A DNA stretch of 64,000 nt from Rana temporaria (GCF_905171775.1 NC_053492.1:294852434-294916433); one strand, 5' to 3'. Counted from the first letter of the stretch, positions 34,312-46,174 are shown. Notes: generated from the letters alone by a model not told the origin. Numbers and translations are program-made.

Positions 34312-35230
34312 TGAAAAAAATTGCGCTTATCCAGAAAAATAATTAATGCACATAAATTAATATATCACAAAAAAATATATATAAACCAAGAGGAATGTAT
34401 ATATATGCAATAGGGAAGGCAGCAGTTCTAGTGCCAAAGCACAAAATATATGAACTAGAAAAAAAGGGGGGGTTAGAACTGCGCCATGGCACCCAGACTT
34501 CGTGTATTATAAAGTCAATTTGGTAAAGTAAACATCAGGGTTTGGAAGGAAGAAAGTCAATAGGATTCTCCAGGGATTCCACGATACTGATGTATGGAGT
34601 AATGGATCCCACCCAGGTGGTCCACAATTAATCCTTATGTAACTTGGTTACCAGAGTCATGAGCTGCTTACCAGATCATAGACTTAAACCAGCGGTCGAC
34701 TGTGACCCAGCCGCGGCCTTTGAGGAAAGCAGGGGGGGGGGAGGAAGCCCACTTCCTAGATGTATCAATCTCTCCCCTGAGATGCAGAGTTATGAGCGAC
34801 GGTCCACCGTGACACACAGCACACTAGGTGTAAATCCCACCACCGATAATAGAAGCAGCTTACCAGAACTTCAGTCATAAACCACAGTCGGCTGTGACCC
34901 AGCCGCGGCTTTTGGGGAAGTCCCACTCCCTTGATGAAAGCACCACTTGCACCCTCGGTATTATACAATGGTGTCACCGCACAAAAAAGAAAACGGCAAA
35001 CATAGCATAACTCCGTGGGATAGGTTATTTATTAAAACAATAAAACGATAAAAGGTTTACTCACATATGAAGATAAACACAAGGAGCATTCGAAATTGCC
35101 GGCCGGCATGTATCAGAGCAATGCCCGTATACCAAACGTAATGACGTCACCGCACGTCCTCCCAGACGCGTTTCGTCATTCGACGTTATCAATGGGATGA
35201 CGTAATGTACGTAACTATACCATGATGGCG
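34312..35230 (-). mobile_element. PLE 3'-end copy, reverse orientation, 5'-truncated
   Basis: On the - strand this region carries the block CCATTGA..ACGTC..TGACGAAACGCGTCTGGGAGG..GTGACGTCA (35141-35197) and TGCCGGCCGGCA near 35095. Both match the 3' UTR of the intact PLE (53536-53625) in order and spacing. It ends near 34318 with 'aagcgcaatttttttc', like the PLE tail 'ggcgcggcttttt'. The interior holds a partial tandem duplication ('gtgacccagccgcgg' at 34705 and 34896). No coding region is retained. Confidence 0.65.
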
Positions 35231-35439
35231 TGAACAGGCCCTAATACCAAAAAGAAGTCTGACACAAAATGGTCCAATCTACACTGCTTGGTTGGTCTGG
35301 GTGTATACTGTCTGGCTCGCTTATAGCTGCACTGTACAGTGCTTATATTTCGATTTTTTTGTTGGGCTTTTCTCACTCAACTTGTGTTTGAGATCGCTCA
35401 AAATTGGGGGACAAAATTAGATGTAGACTATGGAGTAAA

Positions 35440-36085
35440 TTTTTTCAAATTGGAGAGTACAAAATCTGGTGCAGCTCTGCATGGTAGCCAATCAGCTTGT
35501 TCAATTAAAGGGGTTGTAAACCCCCAAGGTTTTTCACCTTAATACATTCTATGTATTAAGCTAAAAAACCTCCTGTGCTGCAGCACCCCCCAGAGCCCCC
35601 CTTATACTTACCTGAGCCCCATGTTTCCAGCGACGGTGACAAGCACACAAGCTCCAGCCGGTATCTCAGGTCCTCATTGGATAGATTGATAGCAGCAGGA
35701 ACCATTGACTCCCGCTGCTGTCATCAAACCAGTGATGTGAGAGACGGGGGCGGGGCAGAGTCCTGCTGTCTGCGTCAATGGAAGCAGCAGCAGGACATGG
35801 GAGAATGCCGTACAAGTGCCCCCATGGAAAGCGATTTTCTGTGGGGGCACTCAATGCGGGGAGGAGCCAGGAGTGCTACTGGGGGACCTCCGAAGAGGAG
35901 GACCGGGGCCACTCTGTGCAAAACCCTTGCACAGAGGAAGTAAGTACAACATGTTTGTTATAAAAAAAAAAGAGAGACTTTACGAACCTTTTAAGCTTGG
36001 ATAATAAAACCTGGAAGATGATTGCTTTCTATGCAGAGCTGCACCAGATTTTGCACTCTCTAGTTTTAGTAAATCAACCAGAGTG
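35440..36085. mobile_element. Degenerate 'GGTTGATTTACTAAA' MITE, split by a family C MITE
   Basis: The blocks 'gtgcagctctgcat' and 'gagtacaaaatctgg' on the left are inverted on the right ('gcagagctgcacc', 'agattttgcactctc'). The right end carries 'ttttagtaaatcaacca'. The family C element 35505-35994 separates them. Confidence 0.6.
35505..35994. mobile_element. TTAA family C MITE
   Basis: TTAAAGGGGTTGTAAACC at the left and 'tttacgaaccttttaa' at the right, with TTAA on both sides. The sub-terminal 'accttaatacattctatgta' matches the other family C copies. The 122-aa frame inside is not a gene. Confidence 0.78.
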
Positions 36086-36349
36086 TCTGTTACAGCAGAG
36101 TGGGTGTACAACACCAGGACAACTTGACACCTGACGCCAGGGGCGGATCCATGGGGGGCAACGGGGCAATTGCCCCCTCCGAGAATTCAGGTGAGTGAGA
36201 GAGCCGGCGGGCGGCTCCGCGGCTGACAGCCAGTGACAAACTGCATCTGGTGACAGGTGACGGTGGCAAGTGACACACTCGGGGCTCACACTGATTCTGC
36301 ATTATGGTGAGTTGAACTATTTCATTTTTTTATAACAATGCAATAATAG

Positions 36350-37245
36350 TAGACATGTGCACACTGAAATATTTTGTTTCGGAATTTCGTTTTCGTCCGA
36401 AAAATGTATTTATTTAGTTACTCCCGAAATTCGTTTTTATTTATTTTGTTTTTCGTAAAAAAAATGCATTCGTCCAAAAATCCTTTTTATTTAAGGTTGA
36501 ATCTGTCATTGAAGGCTTATAGTGTTCGTCAAATGTTCTAAGAATATTCGACGGAGCAGCTAAACTGTACGACGCCGCAATTGTACATTTCCGGTTGAAT
36601 GTTCTGCCTACAAGCTATAGAAGAATTCTAATGTTGTTTGACACTAGTAATAATTATATTTATAAATTATTACTAGTCAACCAACATTCTAATTCTTGTA
36701 TAGCCTATGGGCCGAGGATTTGACCAGAAATGTGCGATTGTGGCGTCGTACAATTTAGCTGCTTGTCGAATCTTCTTAGAACTTTCGACAGACACCATAA
36801 GCCTTCAATGACAGATTCAACGTTTGTATGTTTTTCGCTGCTTCGTCGAATCTTCGTCGTTTATGTTGAATGGTCTACCCCAACACTTTCTCTATAATGT
36901 CGAATCTTTCCTCTCTATGTAGAATAATCTTGGACTAATAGAGTTAAGGTTAGGCACATTCGACTGCAGATTCGATAGACACAGAGGGGGTTTTTTACGA
37001 AAGGCAAATCCACTTTGCACTACAAGTGCAAACTACAAGTGCAAAGTTCAGATTGTTATTATCAGCGTCATGTCGAATCTCCTATCTATATCGAACTGTT
37101 GTAGCAACAAAAACGAAAATAAAACATTTTTTTATGTCGGATCTTTCAGTTTTCGGATTCTGCACGTTCGTTTTCGTTTGTTAAAACGATAACGAAAATA
37201 CGCGAAATTCAGACGAAAATGCATTCGGACGAATGCACATGTCTA
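36350..37245. mobile_element. Nested hAT-like element with perfect 8-bp TSD
   Basis: Termini TAGACATGTGCA and TGCACATGTCTA, flanked by identical aataatag at 36342-36349 and 37246-37253. The ends are rich in 'ttcgttttcg'-type sequence. A 326-bp foldback lies in the middle. Confidence 0.88.
36496..36821. repeat. 326-bp imperfect palindrome
   Basis: The left arm starts gttgaatctgtcattgaagg and the right arm ends ccttcaatgacagattcaac. Matching continues inward ('tattcgac', 'gcagctaaa.tgtacgacgcc') to the centre 'ctagtaataattatatttat' at about 36650. Confidence 0.85.
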
Positions 37246-37412
37246 AATAATAGTAATAATGTGCTGTAATCATCCTGACACCATAACAACCATAGTGCCA
37301 TGATGATTGAGGCGCCAACACCAGCCATGTCCCTGACAAATTTACCCCAAAAAAGTATTTTCTGGCAGTGCCCCTCCCGAGACTAGACTCTGGATCCGCC
37401 TCTGCCTGACAT

Positions 37413-38580
37413 CTGTCATAGCTCAGGTCCAGTCTTTTACTACGACTACAGGAATCCATGAGAAATAAAAATACATGATTTAACATTATGACATAAACTC
37501 AAACCTGAAGCATTTGGTTCAACATTGATAGACTTTTCAACTGAAATACAGCTCTTGCAAAAATATGTTGCTGGAATGAATTCTACACCTCTTCAGTAGT
37601 ACATTATTATTTTTAGGCTGTCTGTTAAACACAGCTATGGATGCTATGTATACCAAACACCCACTCCAATGAGTAAAGATAACTAAGTAAATAGAGAGGG
37701 GGATAACAATTGTTTTTTATAGAGAAATATGTAAAATCACAATCAAATTTTCCAAGAAGATGAAAGATCCCATCACTTATCCTCTAATGGGCTCAGAGTG
37801 GGAAGATGATCAGTTGTATTTTAGAGTTTATAAATGAGCTCCATAGCTCGTGCAGAACCAATTGATGCTTGGTGTATGTTGAAGAAATGCAGCCCTGGTT
37901 TGGAAAATCATCAAAGCCTTTGGGCTTTCAGACTCGGACTGTCATGCCAACAGAGGCCAAGCAACTGAAAATATCATGACTGTCTAAAGGCAAGCGGGGC
38001 CTTGCTACACCAAAATAATGGTGCAACAGGGCCCCTCTGTTACCCAGGCTGTCAATATGCACAAATAACAGTGGATATTTACACTTTACATTCATGTCAA
38101 ACATTCAAAGTCAAACATCCATTGTATTTTTCATTCCTTTAAGACCACCAGCAAATCTTTACTGGCATATATGCTGCATATTGTAAGATTGATCATATTA
38201 CAGTATGCATGTCCTGCTTACAGGGTATTGTAAGACCCAGCATATCCTGTCTCTTCTGCTTGCACTATACTACAAATACACTGAACTATAAAACAGCTCC
38301 TGCTGTTATGCTTTTACTAAAGCCTCTTACACACTATCAGACTTTCATCTGACTTTTCCGTGGATTTTTGTCCAAAGGGCGTTGGCCGTGAACTTGGTAT
38401 GCATTCAGCCAACTTTCACCAAATCACTCAGTTTTCCAGCTCTTTACCGCCACCCTTTGGGCAACTTCTGGGTGGGTGGACATCTTGTTACACCCAGCCC
38501 GAACTATATGGGCTGAGTGCAGAGTGTACCAAGATGGTAGTCGCAGGCAGCATAGCAAAATACTAGGTTAGTTCTTTTCC
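37413..38580. other. Unannotated sequence
   Basis: No gene or element end supported. It contains 'taaagcctcttacacactatcag' at about 38318, which resembles a GTACACAC-type MITE start, but no partner was found. Confidence 0.35.
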
Positions 38581-38584
38581 TCTA

Positions 38585-39128
38585 ATGTCATTTATTTCAG
38601 TGCCCATAAGTGTCAGCCACCTGTCAGTGCTCAGCTGTCAGTGCCATCTGTCAGTGCCCATCCATCAGTCAGTGCCCATCTATCAGTCAGTGTCCATCCA
38701 TCTGTGCCATTTATTTGTGCCATCCATTTGTGCCATCCATTTGTGCCATCCATCTGTGCCAGCCATCTGTGCCAGCCATCCGTCAGTGCCCATCAGCCAG
38801 TGCCATCAGTCAGTGCCAGCCATTAGTGCCCACCCTTCAGTGCCACTGCCAGCCATCAGTGCCACCTATTACTGTCAGCCATCAGTGTGTTCAGTGCCAC
38901 CTATCAGTGCTCATCAATCAGTGCCAGCCATCAGTGCGTGTCACCTATCAGTGCCCATCCATCAGTGCCACTGCCAGCCATCATCCCCGACTCCCAACCA
39001 TCAGTCAGTGCCACCTTTTAGTACCCATCAGTCAGTGCCAGCCATCAGTGCGTCACTGTTACATGACATTAAAAAAAAGTATCCGTACTTGTACTCGGTC
39101 TTAGAAAAGTGGTATCGGGAAAACCCTA
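38585..39128. mobile_element. hAT 3' end (TAGGGATGTCCCGAT family) with minisatellite
   Basis: The right end 'gtggtatcgggaaaaccctat' and the preceding 'tgacattaaaaaaaagta.c' match the right end of the element at 10337-11668. In place of that element's TCTTCTCCCC array, this copy has a CAGTGCC array. The left end is not identifiable. Confidence 0.65.
38600..39060. repeat. Minisatellite with CATCAGTGCC core
   Basis: Units such as 'catcagtgccagc', 'ccatctgtgccatc' and 'catcagtcagtgcc'. The overlapping + strand frames of 186, 164 and 61 aa are three readings of this array and not proteins. Confidence 0.93.
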
Positions 39129-39532
39129 TATGCAATCTACTCTAAATATACAATGTACCTACATTACAACACACAAGATATCCTGACTTTTCTGTTTACT
39201 AACTACTGTATTCTGATGCACCCATTCTCTAAAAAGACCTCCAAACCCCCCAAATTCTAAGCTTCCAGCTTAAAGTAAATTGTAAAAACAAAACTTTTTC
39301 TTTACATTTTGGTTAGAGAAGGTGATGGTTAAAATTGGTGTCATTTTTTTTCTTTGCCATTTAGGGAGATTATGTTTCACTTCCTGTCCTTTAGACTCAA
39401 CAGGAAGTGAGAGAACATCTTTCTTATATGAGGCCGGGAATCCCATTTTAGACAGTTTTCAGAAAAGCAACTATCTCCTATTTAAAGATTTCCCCTCCAT
39501 TCCTGTTCTGCACAACATTACCTACACTGGTG

Positions 39533-40254
39533 TTAACCACTTAAGCCCCGGACCAATATGCTGCTAAATGCCCAAAGGCGTTTTTACAATTCGGCACTGC
39601 GTCGCTTTAACAGACAATTGCACGCTCGTGCGACGTGGCTCCCAAACAAAATTGGCGTAATTTTTTCCTCACAAATAGAGCTTTCTTTCTGTCTAAATTT
39701 TTTTTACTACTATTGGCGGCGATCAGCGATTTTTTTCGTGACTGCGACATTATGGCGGACACTTCGGACAATTTTGACACATTTTTGGGACCATTGTCAT
39801 TTTCACAGCAAAAAATGCATTTAAATTGCATTGTTTATTGTGAAAATGACAGTTGCAGTTAACCACAGGGGGCGCTGTAGGAGTTAGGGTTCACCTAGTG
39901 TGTGTTTACAACTGTAGGGGGGTGTGGCTGTAGGACTGACGTCATCGATCGAGTCTCCCTATAAAAGGGATGACTCGATCGATGCAGCCGCCACAGTGAA
40001 GCCGTGTTTACATACGGCTCTCCCCGTTCTTCAGCTCCGGGGAGCGATTGCGACGGAGCGGCTATAAACGAATAGCCGCGCCGTCGTCCCGGATCGCTCC
40101 CTGCGGGAATCCGACCGCCGCATGTAGCGGGGGGGAACCCGATCGGACCCTCGACCCGCGGAAAGGCAAGGACGTACCTGTACGCCCATTTGCCTGTATG
40201 TGCCATTCTGTGGACGTACATATACTGTACATGCGGCGGTCGGGAAGTGGTTAA
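39533..40254 (-). mobile_element. TTAA family A element, complete, reverse orientation
   Basis: Bounded by TTAA at 39533-39536 and 40251-40254. Reverse complement of the 15748-16741 arrangement: GTCGGGAAGTGGTTAA at the right here, TTAACCACTTAAGCCCCGG at the left. It contains a second inverted pair around 39810-39850 ('ccattgtcattttcaca'). Confidence 0.8.
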
Positions 40255-40269
40255 AGGTGATCACAACAA

Positions 40270-40545
40270 TTAGGCCCCGTACACACGTCTGAGAAACTCG
40301 ACGGGCAAAACACATCATTTTGCTCGTCGAGTTCCTTGTGAAGCCGCCGAGGGTCTCGGCGAGCCAACTTTTCCCATTGACTAATGAGGAAATAGAGAAC
40401 ATGTTCTCTTTTTGGCCCGACGAGATCCTCGTCGGTTTCCTCTGCGAAAAGTGTACACACGACTGGTTTTCTCGGCAGAATACGTCTCCCATCGAGTTTC
40501 TGGCTGAATTCTGCCGAGAAAACCGGTTGTGTGTACGGGGCCTTA
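40270..40545. mobile_element. GTACACAC MITE (family D), copy 1
   Basis: The ends TTAGGCCCCGTACACAC and GTGTGTACGGGGCCTTA are inverted. The interior ('gaactcgacg', 'gccgccgag', 'tctcggcagaat') matches copy 61399-61675. The frames on both strands reflect the hairpin. Confidence 0.85.
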
Positions 40546-41135
40546 GAATGAATCTCCCTAATGGGGATACAGACAGCAATAAAAACCTGACAATGGCTCT
40601 AATCTCTCACCACTCTATCCAAAACAAAAAAAGTTTTGCCTTTCAGTTTTACTGGTCTAAAAGCCTTCTGCTTACACTCACTTACCATAAGGTGATATTA
40701 AAAAATAAAATAAAAATAAAGACACACACACACCATAAAACATATTTTATATGTTCATGCTGGAATCAGATGGAGCAATCATAGCAGGATATAGTGTATA
40801 TTTCTCAGTGTCTTTTTTCCTTGTATGTGTTATCTCTAAGAAGTGTAGAAACAATATTTGTCTACGTGGATCAAATACATTCTTTGATGTTTCTTAATTT
40901 AGGTAGGAGGGAGGCAATCACGCGGCACATGCTTCCCACAGAAAACGTTGTTTCTTAATTACGTATAAAATGGAAGCGGTACTTGAGCTGTTGTTACAGA
41001 CATTCCTGAGAAAATAACAATGACAGTATCGATAGCACTTAACGTCTCTAAAAGTTATTCATGTATTGTATTCATTTACCTAGTGCAGACATATTCCCCA
41101 ACAAACTACAGAGTCCACATTAAGTTTTCACAATT

Positions 41136-41226
41136 GTGGAAAAATAAAAAATCGCGCTAGCCTAATTAGTGACAATCAAGTCCTTGTGAGTCACTAATTA
41201 GGCTGGCGCGATTTTTTACTTTTCCA
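41136..41226. repeat. Inverted repeat, about 38-bp arms
   Basis: 'gtggaaaaataaaaaatcgc' plus 'gctagcctaattagtgac' is mirrored after a 16-nt loop. Each arm ends in 'gcgcgattttttac'-like sequence, similar to the PLE 3' tails. It may be two PLE tails head to head. Confidence 0.75.
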
Positions 41227-41983
41227 TATATGTTTGTGCTATGTCACGTTATTGCTGCCTCTCTTTATATTCATTTATTCGATCACACTTTCTTTGGTTA
41301 GCGCAATTTTTTATTTTTCCAATTTTCTTTTTCCAACTTTTCACAATTGTTCCTACTCCTGAAGGACTTTCCAGTTTATGGAGTCATAAAGGAAACCATT
41401 ACTGGAGAACCTATATTAGGTGGAAGCCTACCCGTGTGTAGGTGTTCTCTTATCCAGCTTCTGTTTTGGAAAAGCCATAATACATCTGCGATTGATCTTT
41501 ATGAAATCAATGAATACAACATTCAGTTTCAAAATAAAAGCATAATAGGGTGATTATCGCTAGCGGCTATAGCAGCCACTTACGATAATCGTAAGCGAAT
41601 CTGGCAGGTTCATTGATCGCTCAACTTGGTACATTCAGCGTGCCCATTGATGATTCAAATCTCCTGCTGAACCGTCCGAGATTTAAACTGTGTATTGCTT
41701 ATCTTTGTTAAAAGAGTAGTGTGGGAAAATAATAAAAAATTAAAGATACATCTTCGCCTAGATGGCTGCAGCAGGGAGGGGTTGAGAAGCGGAGGTAGCT
41801 GCCAGTCAGGTATCCTGGGGGCAGATCTCGACATTATTTTTGAGATCCTTGCAGAGCCTGAACCAGCTCTGTAACATCAGCCAACAGCGGGCTTTAGCCT
41901 GCTGTCAGCTGAATGTGGGTCACAGGAGTACAGAACTTAGTGCACTCCTGTGACTCACAGAGGCAGTATGGCTAAAGAGCTTT

Positions 41984-42640
41984 GGGCCAGATTCACGTAG
42001 CCCAGGCGCAGCGTAACGTAACCGATTTAGGTTACACCGCCGCAAATTTTCTGTCTAAGTGCCCGATCCACAAAGCACTTACCTGGAAATTTGCGGCGGT
42101 GTATCCTAAATCCGTCCGGGCCAATTCAAATGGGGCGGGTACCATTTAAATTAGGCGCGCTCCCGCGCCGGACGTACTGCGCATGCTCCCGACACAAATT
42201 TCCTGACGCGCCAATGTTTTGTGAATCGCGACGTGAAAAAAAGACTTGCGCCGGAAAAAAAAAAATGTAAAAAAAATTTGAAAACGACGTGGGAAAGACG
42301 GGTATACTTTTACATGGTGTAGTAAGCTTACACTTTGTAAAAGGTACCCTATCTTTGTGACGGCAAACTAACACTTGCGGCGACGTAACGACGGGAAAAA
42401 GTTTCGTGGATCGCCGTAACTGCTAATTTGCATACCCGACGCTGGTTTACGACGCAAAATCCCCCCAGCGGCGGCCGCGGTACTGCATCCTAAGATCTGA
42501 CAGTGTAAAACTATTACACCTGTCGGATCTTAGGGATATCTATGTGTAACTGATTCTATGAATCAGTCGCATAGATAGATACAGGGATACAACGCCGTAT
42601 CAGCAGATACGCCATCGTATCCCTTTTGTGAATCTGGCCC
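41984..42640. mobile_element. MITE, GGGCCAGATTCAC ends (family E)
   Basis: Termini GGGCCAGATTCAC and GTGAATCTGGCCC, with ttt on each side as a possible 3-bp TSD. The interior has foldbacks ('gcggcggtgtatcc', 'tctgacagtgta...cacctgtcgga'). Confidence 0.8.
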
Positions 42641-42668
42641 TTTGATCCTACATCTCCTTTAAAGATCC

Positions 42669-43138
42669 TTAGGCCCCGTACACACCATAGAATCTATCCA
42701 CAGATAAATCCCATCGAATGGGTTTCAGCGGATAGATTCTATGGTGTGTACACTCCGGCGGATATTTATCCGCGGATAAATCTCCCCTGGGATGGATTTC
42801 CAGCAGATGGATATTTGCTGACATGCTCAACAAATCCATCTGCTGAAGTCCATCCCAACGGATGGATCCGCTGGTCTGTACAGACTCACCGGATCCATCC
42901 GTCCAAAGGGATTCCCCGCACGCGTCGTAATGATTTGACGCATGCGTGGAATTCCTTATATGACAGCGTCGCGCCCGTCGCCGCGTCATAATCGCGGCGA
43001 CGGCGCGACACGTCATCGCCAGAGGATTTTGGCGCGGATTTCAATGCGATGGTGTGTACACGCCATCGCATAGAAATCTGCTGAAATCCTCTCTGGACCG
43101 TATCCGCGGATAAATCCTCTCGTGTGTATGGGGCCTTA
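42669..43138. mobile_element. GTACACAC MITE (family D), copy 2
   Basis: Ends TTAGGCCCCGTACACACC and CGTGTGTATGGGGCCTTA. Nested hairpins ('atagaatctatcc...ggatagattctat', 'gcgatggtgtgtacacgccatcgc') and GGATAAAT motifs fill the interior. It is non-coding. Confidence 0.85.
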
Positions 43139-43236
43139 GAAAACAGAATTAAAGCATACAGTTTCTCCCTTGTTTTAATTAATAATGCCCATTACATGGT
43201 GAGCCCGATGATTATACAGAACTTTTTTCGCTTTGT

Positions 43237-43905
43237 TTAACTACTTACGGACCGCCCGCTACATTTGTATTGGACAGGTTGGCTCCCCTGCACGAATTGC
43301 CGTCAATGTACGTCGCTTCGCGCAGGTGCAGTTGCACGCTGATGGAGCATGTCTGCGGGTCGGGGGGGACTCAATGTCCGTCTGCGACCCGCGATCGCCT
43401 AGTACAGAGGCAGGGGGAATCTCCATTCTGACAGATGACATGACAGAGATCTACTGTTCTTAGTGATCAGGAACAGTGATCTCTGTCATGTCCCAGGCAG
43501 CCCATCCCTCTACAGTTAGAACACGCTGAGGGAACACACTTAACCCCTTGATCACCCCCTAGTGTTAACCCCTTCTCTGTCAGTGTCATTTTTACATTGA
43601 TCAGTGCATTTTTATAGCACTGATCAATGTAAAAATGTCACCGGTCCCCAAAAAGTGTAATTTGGGGTCAGAGTTGTCCGCAATGTCGCAGTCCCACTAA
43701 AAGTCACAGATCACCGCCATAACCAGTAGAAACAATAAAAATAAATAAAAGTCCCTAAATCTATCCCATAGTTTGTAGATGCAATAACTTTTGCGCAAAC
43801 CCATCAATAGACGCATATTGTGTTTTTTTTTTACCAAAAATATGTAGAAGAATATATATCGGCCTAAACGAATGAATACATTTGTTTTTATATATAATAT
43901 ATTAA
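43237..43905 (+). mobile_element. TTAA family A element, right-truncated
   Basis: Left TTAACTACTTACGGACCGCC at 43237. The collinear blocks 'ttaaccccttgatcaccccc', 'tatcggcctaaac' and 'gcgcaaacccatcaata' follow. It breaks off at an AT-rich junction near 43905. Confidence 0.65.
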
Positions 43906-44071
43906 TGTAGCACTACCCCCGGAGGAGCTACTGGTTGTTTTGGGTGGCACATTTACCACGTGGCTATCCGAATTCCTAGGGGTGAATTGTGCATATAGCA
44001 ATAGTAAAAGGAATGTCCACAACAAGTGTCTTTGCTGTGCTCTTTATTACCCAGTCGGGTAAAAACAATGA

Positions 44072-44137
44072 CAAATGTGATGATATCCTCCACCAGTATA
44101 AGAAGTGCCTCATTACCAGATGAGATGGACCATATGG
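44072..44137 (+). repeat. Direct repeat A1 (copy left of MITE)
   Basis: A 65-bp block from 'aaatgtgatgatatcctcc' to 'gatggaccatat', repeated at 44823-44888 with 2 differences and inverted at 45327-45391. Confidence 0.9.
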
Positions 44138-44138
44138 C

Positions 44139-44825
44139 CCGGATTCACAAAGCACTTGCGCCGACGTATCTCCAGATACTTACGCCGCGTAAGTGCAAAT
44201 ATGCGCCGTCGTATCTATGCGCCGGACTCAGAAACTAAGATACGCCTGAAAATAGGCTTCATCCGACCGACGTAACTTGCCTACGCCGGCATAGAGTGGG
44301 CGCATATTTACGCTGGACGTATTTGGCGCTCCCATTGATTTTCTATTCACATATGCAAATGAGGGAGATACGCCGATTCACGAACGTCCGTCCGTCCGAC
44401 GCAAGCGCGCGTAAAGTCATACGTCCGGCGTAAAGTTATGCCCCATAAAGGAGGTGTAACTCAGCAGCATCCATGCAAAGGGAACACAAGCCAACGTATT
44501 TTACGTAGGACGTGAATATGACTAGGCATAGGTTACGTTCACACGGTAGGCAGTGATCCGACGTATCTTAGGGAGTAGTTCCGCACTGGGGTGCGTCCAC
44601 GGGATGGCTCATGCGCCGTTCGTTATACGTATCTGTCTGGTGCTCGGCCTATCATTTGAATGGGGTCACGCCTCATTTGCATGGCTCACGCCCACTTCCA
44701 CCTACGCCGGCTTACGCCTAGGAAACCCAGCACAGTTTTGGCAGCACTGGCTTTGTGAATTCAGTGCTTGCCTCTCTGCGCTGCGTCGGCATAGCGTAAA
44801 GGAGATACGCTACGGTGGCATAAAT
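44139..44825. mobile_element. MITE family E with missing right terminus
   Basis: Left end GGCCCGGATTCACAAAGC. The interior is collinear with 1-230 ('cctcatttgcatggctcacg', 'ggaaacccag'). The copy stops at 'ggcataaatgtg', about 30 bp before the GTGAATCCGGGCC terminus seen at 257. Confidence 0.75.
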
Positions 44826-45391
44826 GTGTGATGATATCCTCCACCAGTATAAGAAGTGCCTCCTTACCAGATGAGTTGGACCATATGTTTTCACAAGTGG
44901 TCAAAGACAGCTTGTTCTCATCATAAGGGAGATGGTGCAGTGGAGTCCAATGCAGCAGTGAATAGTAGGTCCAATGCGGAATAAAAAATAAAAACATGTT
45001 CTAAGTGTAGACTGTATTTATTCCAGGGAAAGGTAAAAAACTGCACTTCACCATACTACAGTCAGTCTGGTATGTCTGCAGATAATCTGCCAGAAAACAA
45101 CTAGCCAGTAGGCGATTGGCAATATAAAATAAAATAAAAACTCGGAGCAACAGCCACAAGCAGCAGCAGAAAGGACGCGGGTGACGTCACAGGAAAAGTC
45201 TACACTTAGAACGTGTATTTATTTTTTATTCCGCATTGGACCTACTATTCACTGCTGCATTGGACTCCACTCCACCATCTCCCTTATGGTGAGAAAGCTG
45301 TCTTTGACCACTTGTGAAAACATATGGTCCATCTCATCTGGTAAGGAGGCATTTCTTATATTGGTGGAGGATATCATCACATTTGCCAAAG
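44826..45391. repeat. Large inverted repeat, about 190-bp arms
   Basis: 44826-45021 is mirrored by 45199-45391 ('gtccaatgcggaataaaaaa', 'gagatggtgcagtggagtcc', 'ccagtataagaagtgcctcc'). The spacer of about 175 bp is unrelated. The short frames on both strands are mirror translations. Confidence 0.9.
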
Positions 45392-46174
45392 ATTTTTACT
45401 ATTTCACTCGGTGTCATCTTAATTCTTGATTCTTCAGTCAAGGACTTTATTTGCGCTGCACTTTTATTATTATTTATCTTGCTATCACAGCCCAGCAGCC
45501 TGAAGGTGAGTTACAATGACAATGCTGCTGCCATCACAAAGTTTTTAGCAATGCCACTGAGCAGGGAATGAATCAGCGATCACTGCCAAATATAGTACAA
45601 CTTACACTAACAATAAGTAAATTACAAGTGCCTTCCTTTACAGTTGCTATAGAAATTTAGCCCAAATTATAGCTGTGTTTTATGGAGGTCATCAACACTT
45701 TCATTACAGTGAAAGGAAATGTGCAATTCCCAAAAATAAGTATGTACTGTATATACCAACAGTACTTATCTAAGCTAACATATGTTTTCACTGCTGCTGA
45801 TATACAGTCAACAGGCCAGCAACTGAAAGCCTACTTGTTTCTAGTAAACTTACCCCTGCTAGCACAGAGATAACCTTGTGGCTCTGAGAAAAAGAACACT
45901 GTACTGTGGCGGCTGGTGCTCCATTAGTCAGAGGGGCGGCAGACAGACCTGACCACAGACCCACCCCCCGTCGCTCCAGCCCTCCACCCCACACTAACCC
46001 CCCCACCGTCACTCGAGCCCACCACAGCCCACACCATTGACAACATCCCCCACTCCCGGTGGTCGCAGCTAGCCCTCTCGCCTCCGCCTGGCCCCCGTCA
46101 GCCGTGCACTTACCCCGTGCACGTCACAGCTGCGGCTTCCATCCTCCGTCTTCACCGTGTCCCGGTCGTTGCTT

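Larger units (their letters stand above)
36138..37404. mobile_element. hAT-like element hosting a second hAT-like element
   Basis: The ends CAGGGGCGGATCCATGG and, inverted, CAGAGGCGGATCCAGAG. The flanking octamers cctgacgc and cctgacat match at 6 of 8 positions. Removing the insertion 36350-37245 leaves about 370 bp. It is non-coding. Confidence 0.75.

Noticed and set aside
35575..35943. 122-aa frame
   Set aside because: Lies wholly inside a family C MITE; the opposite strand is equally open.
38585..39145. Ser/Cys/His-rich frames of up to 186 aa
   Set aside because: Three overlapping frames read the same CAGTGCC array inside a hAT 3' end.
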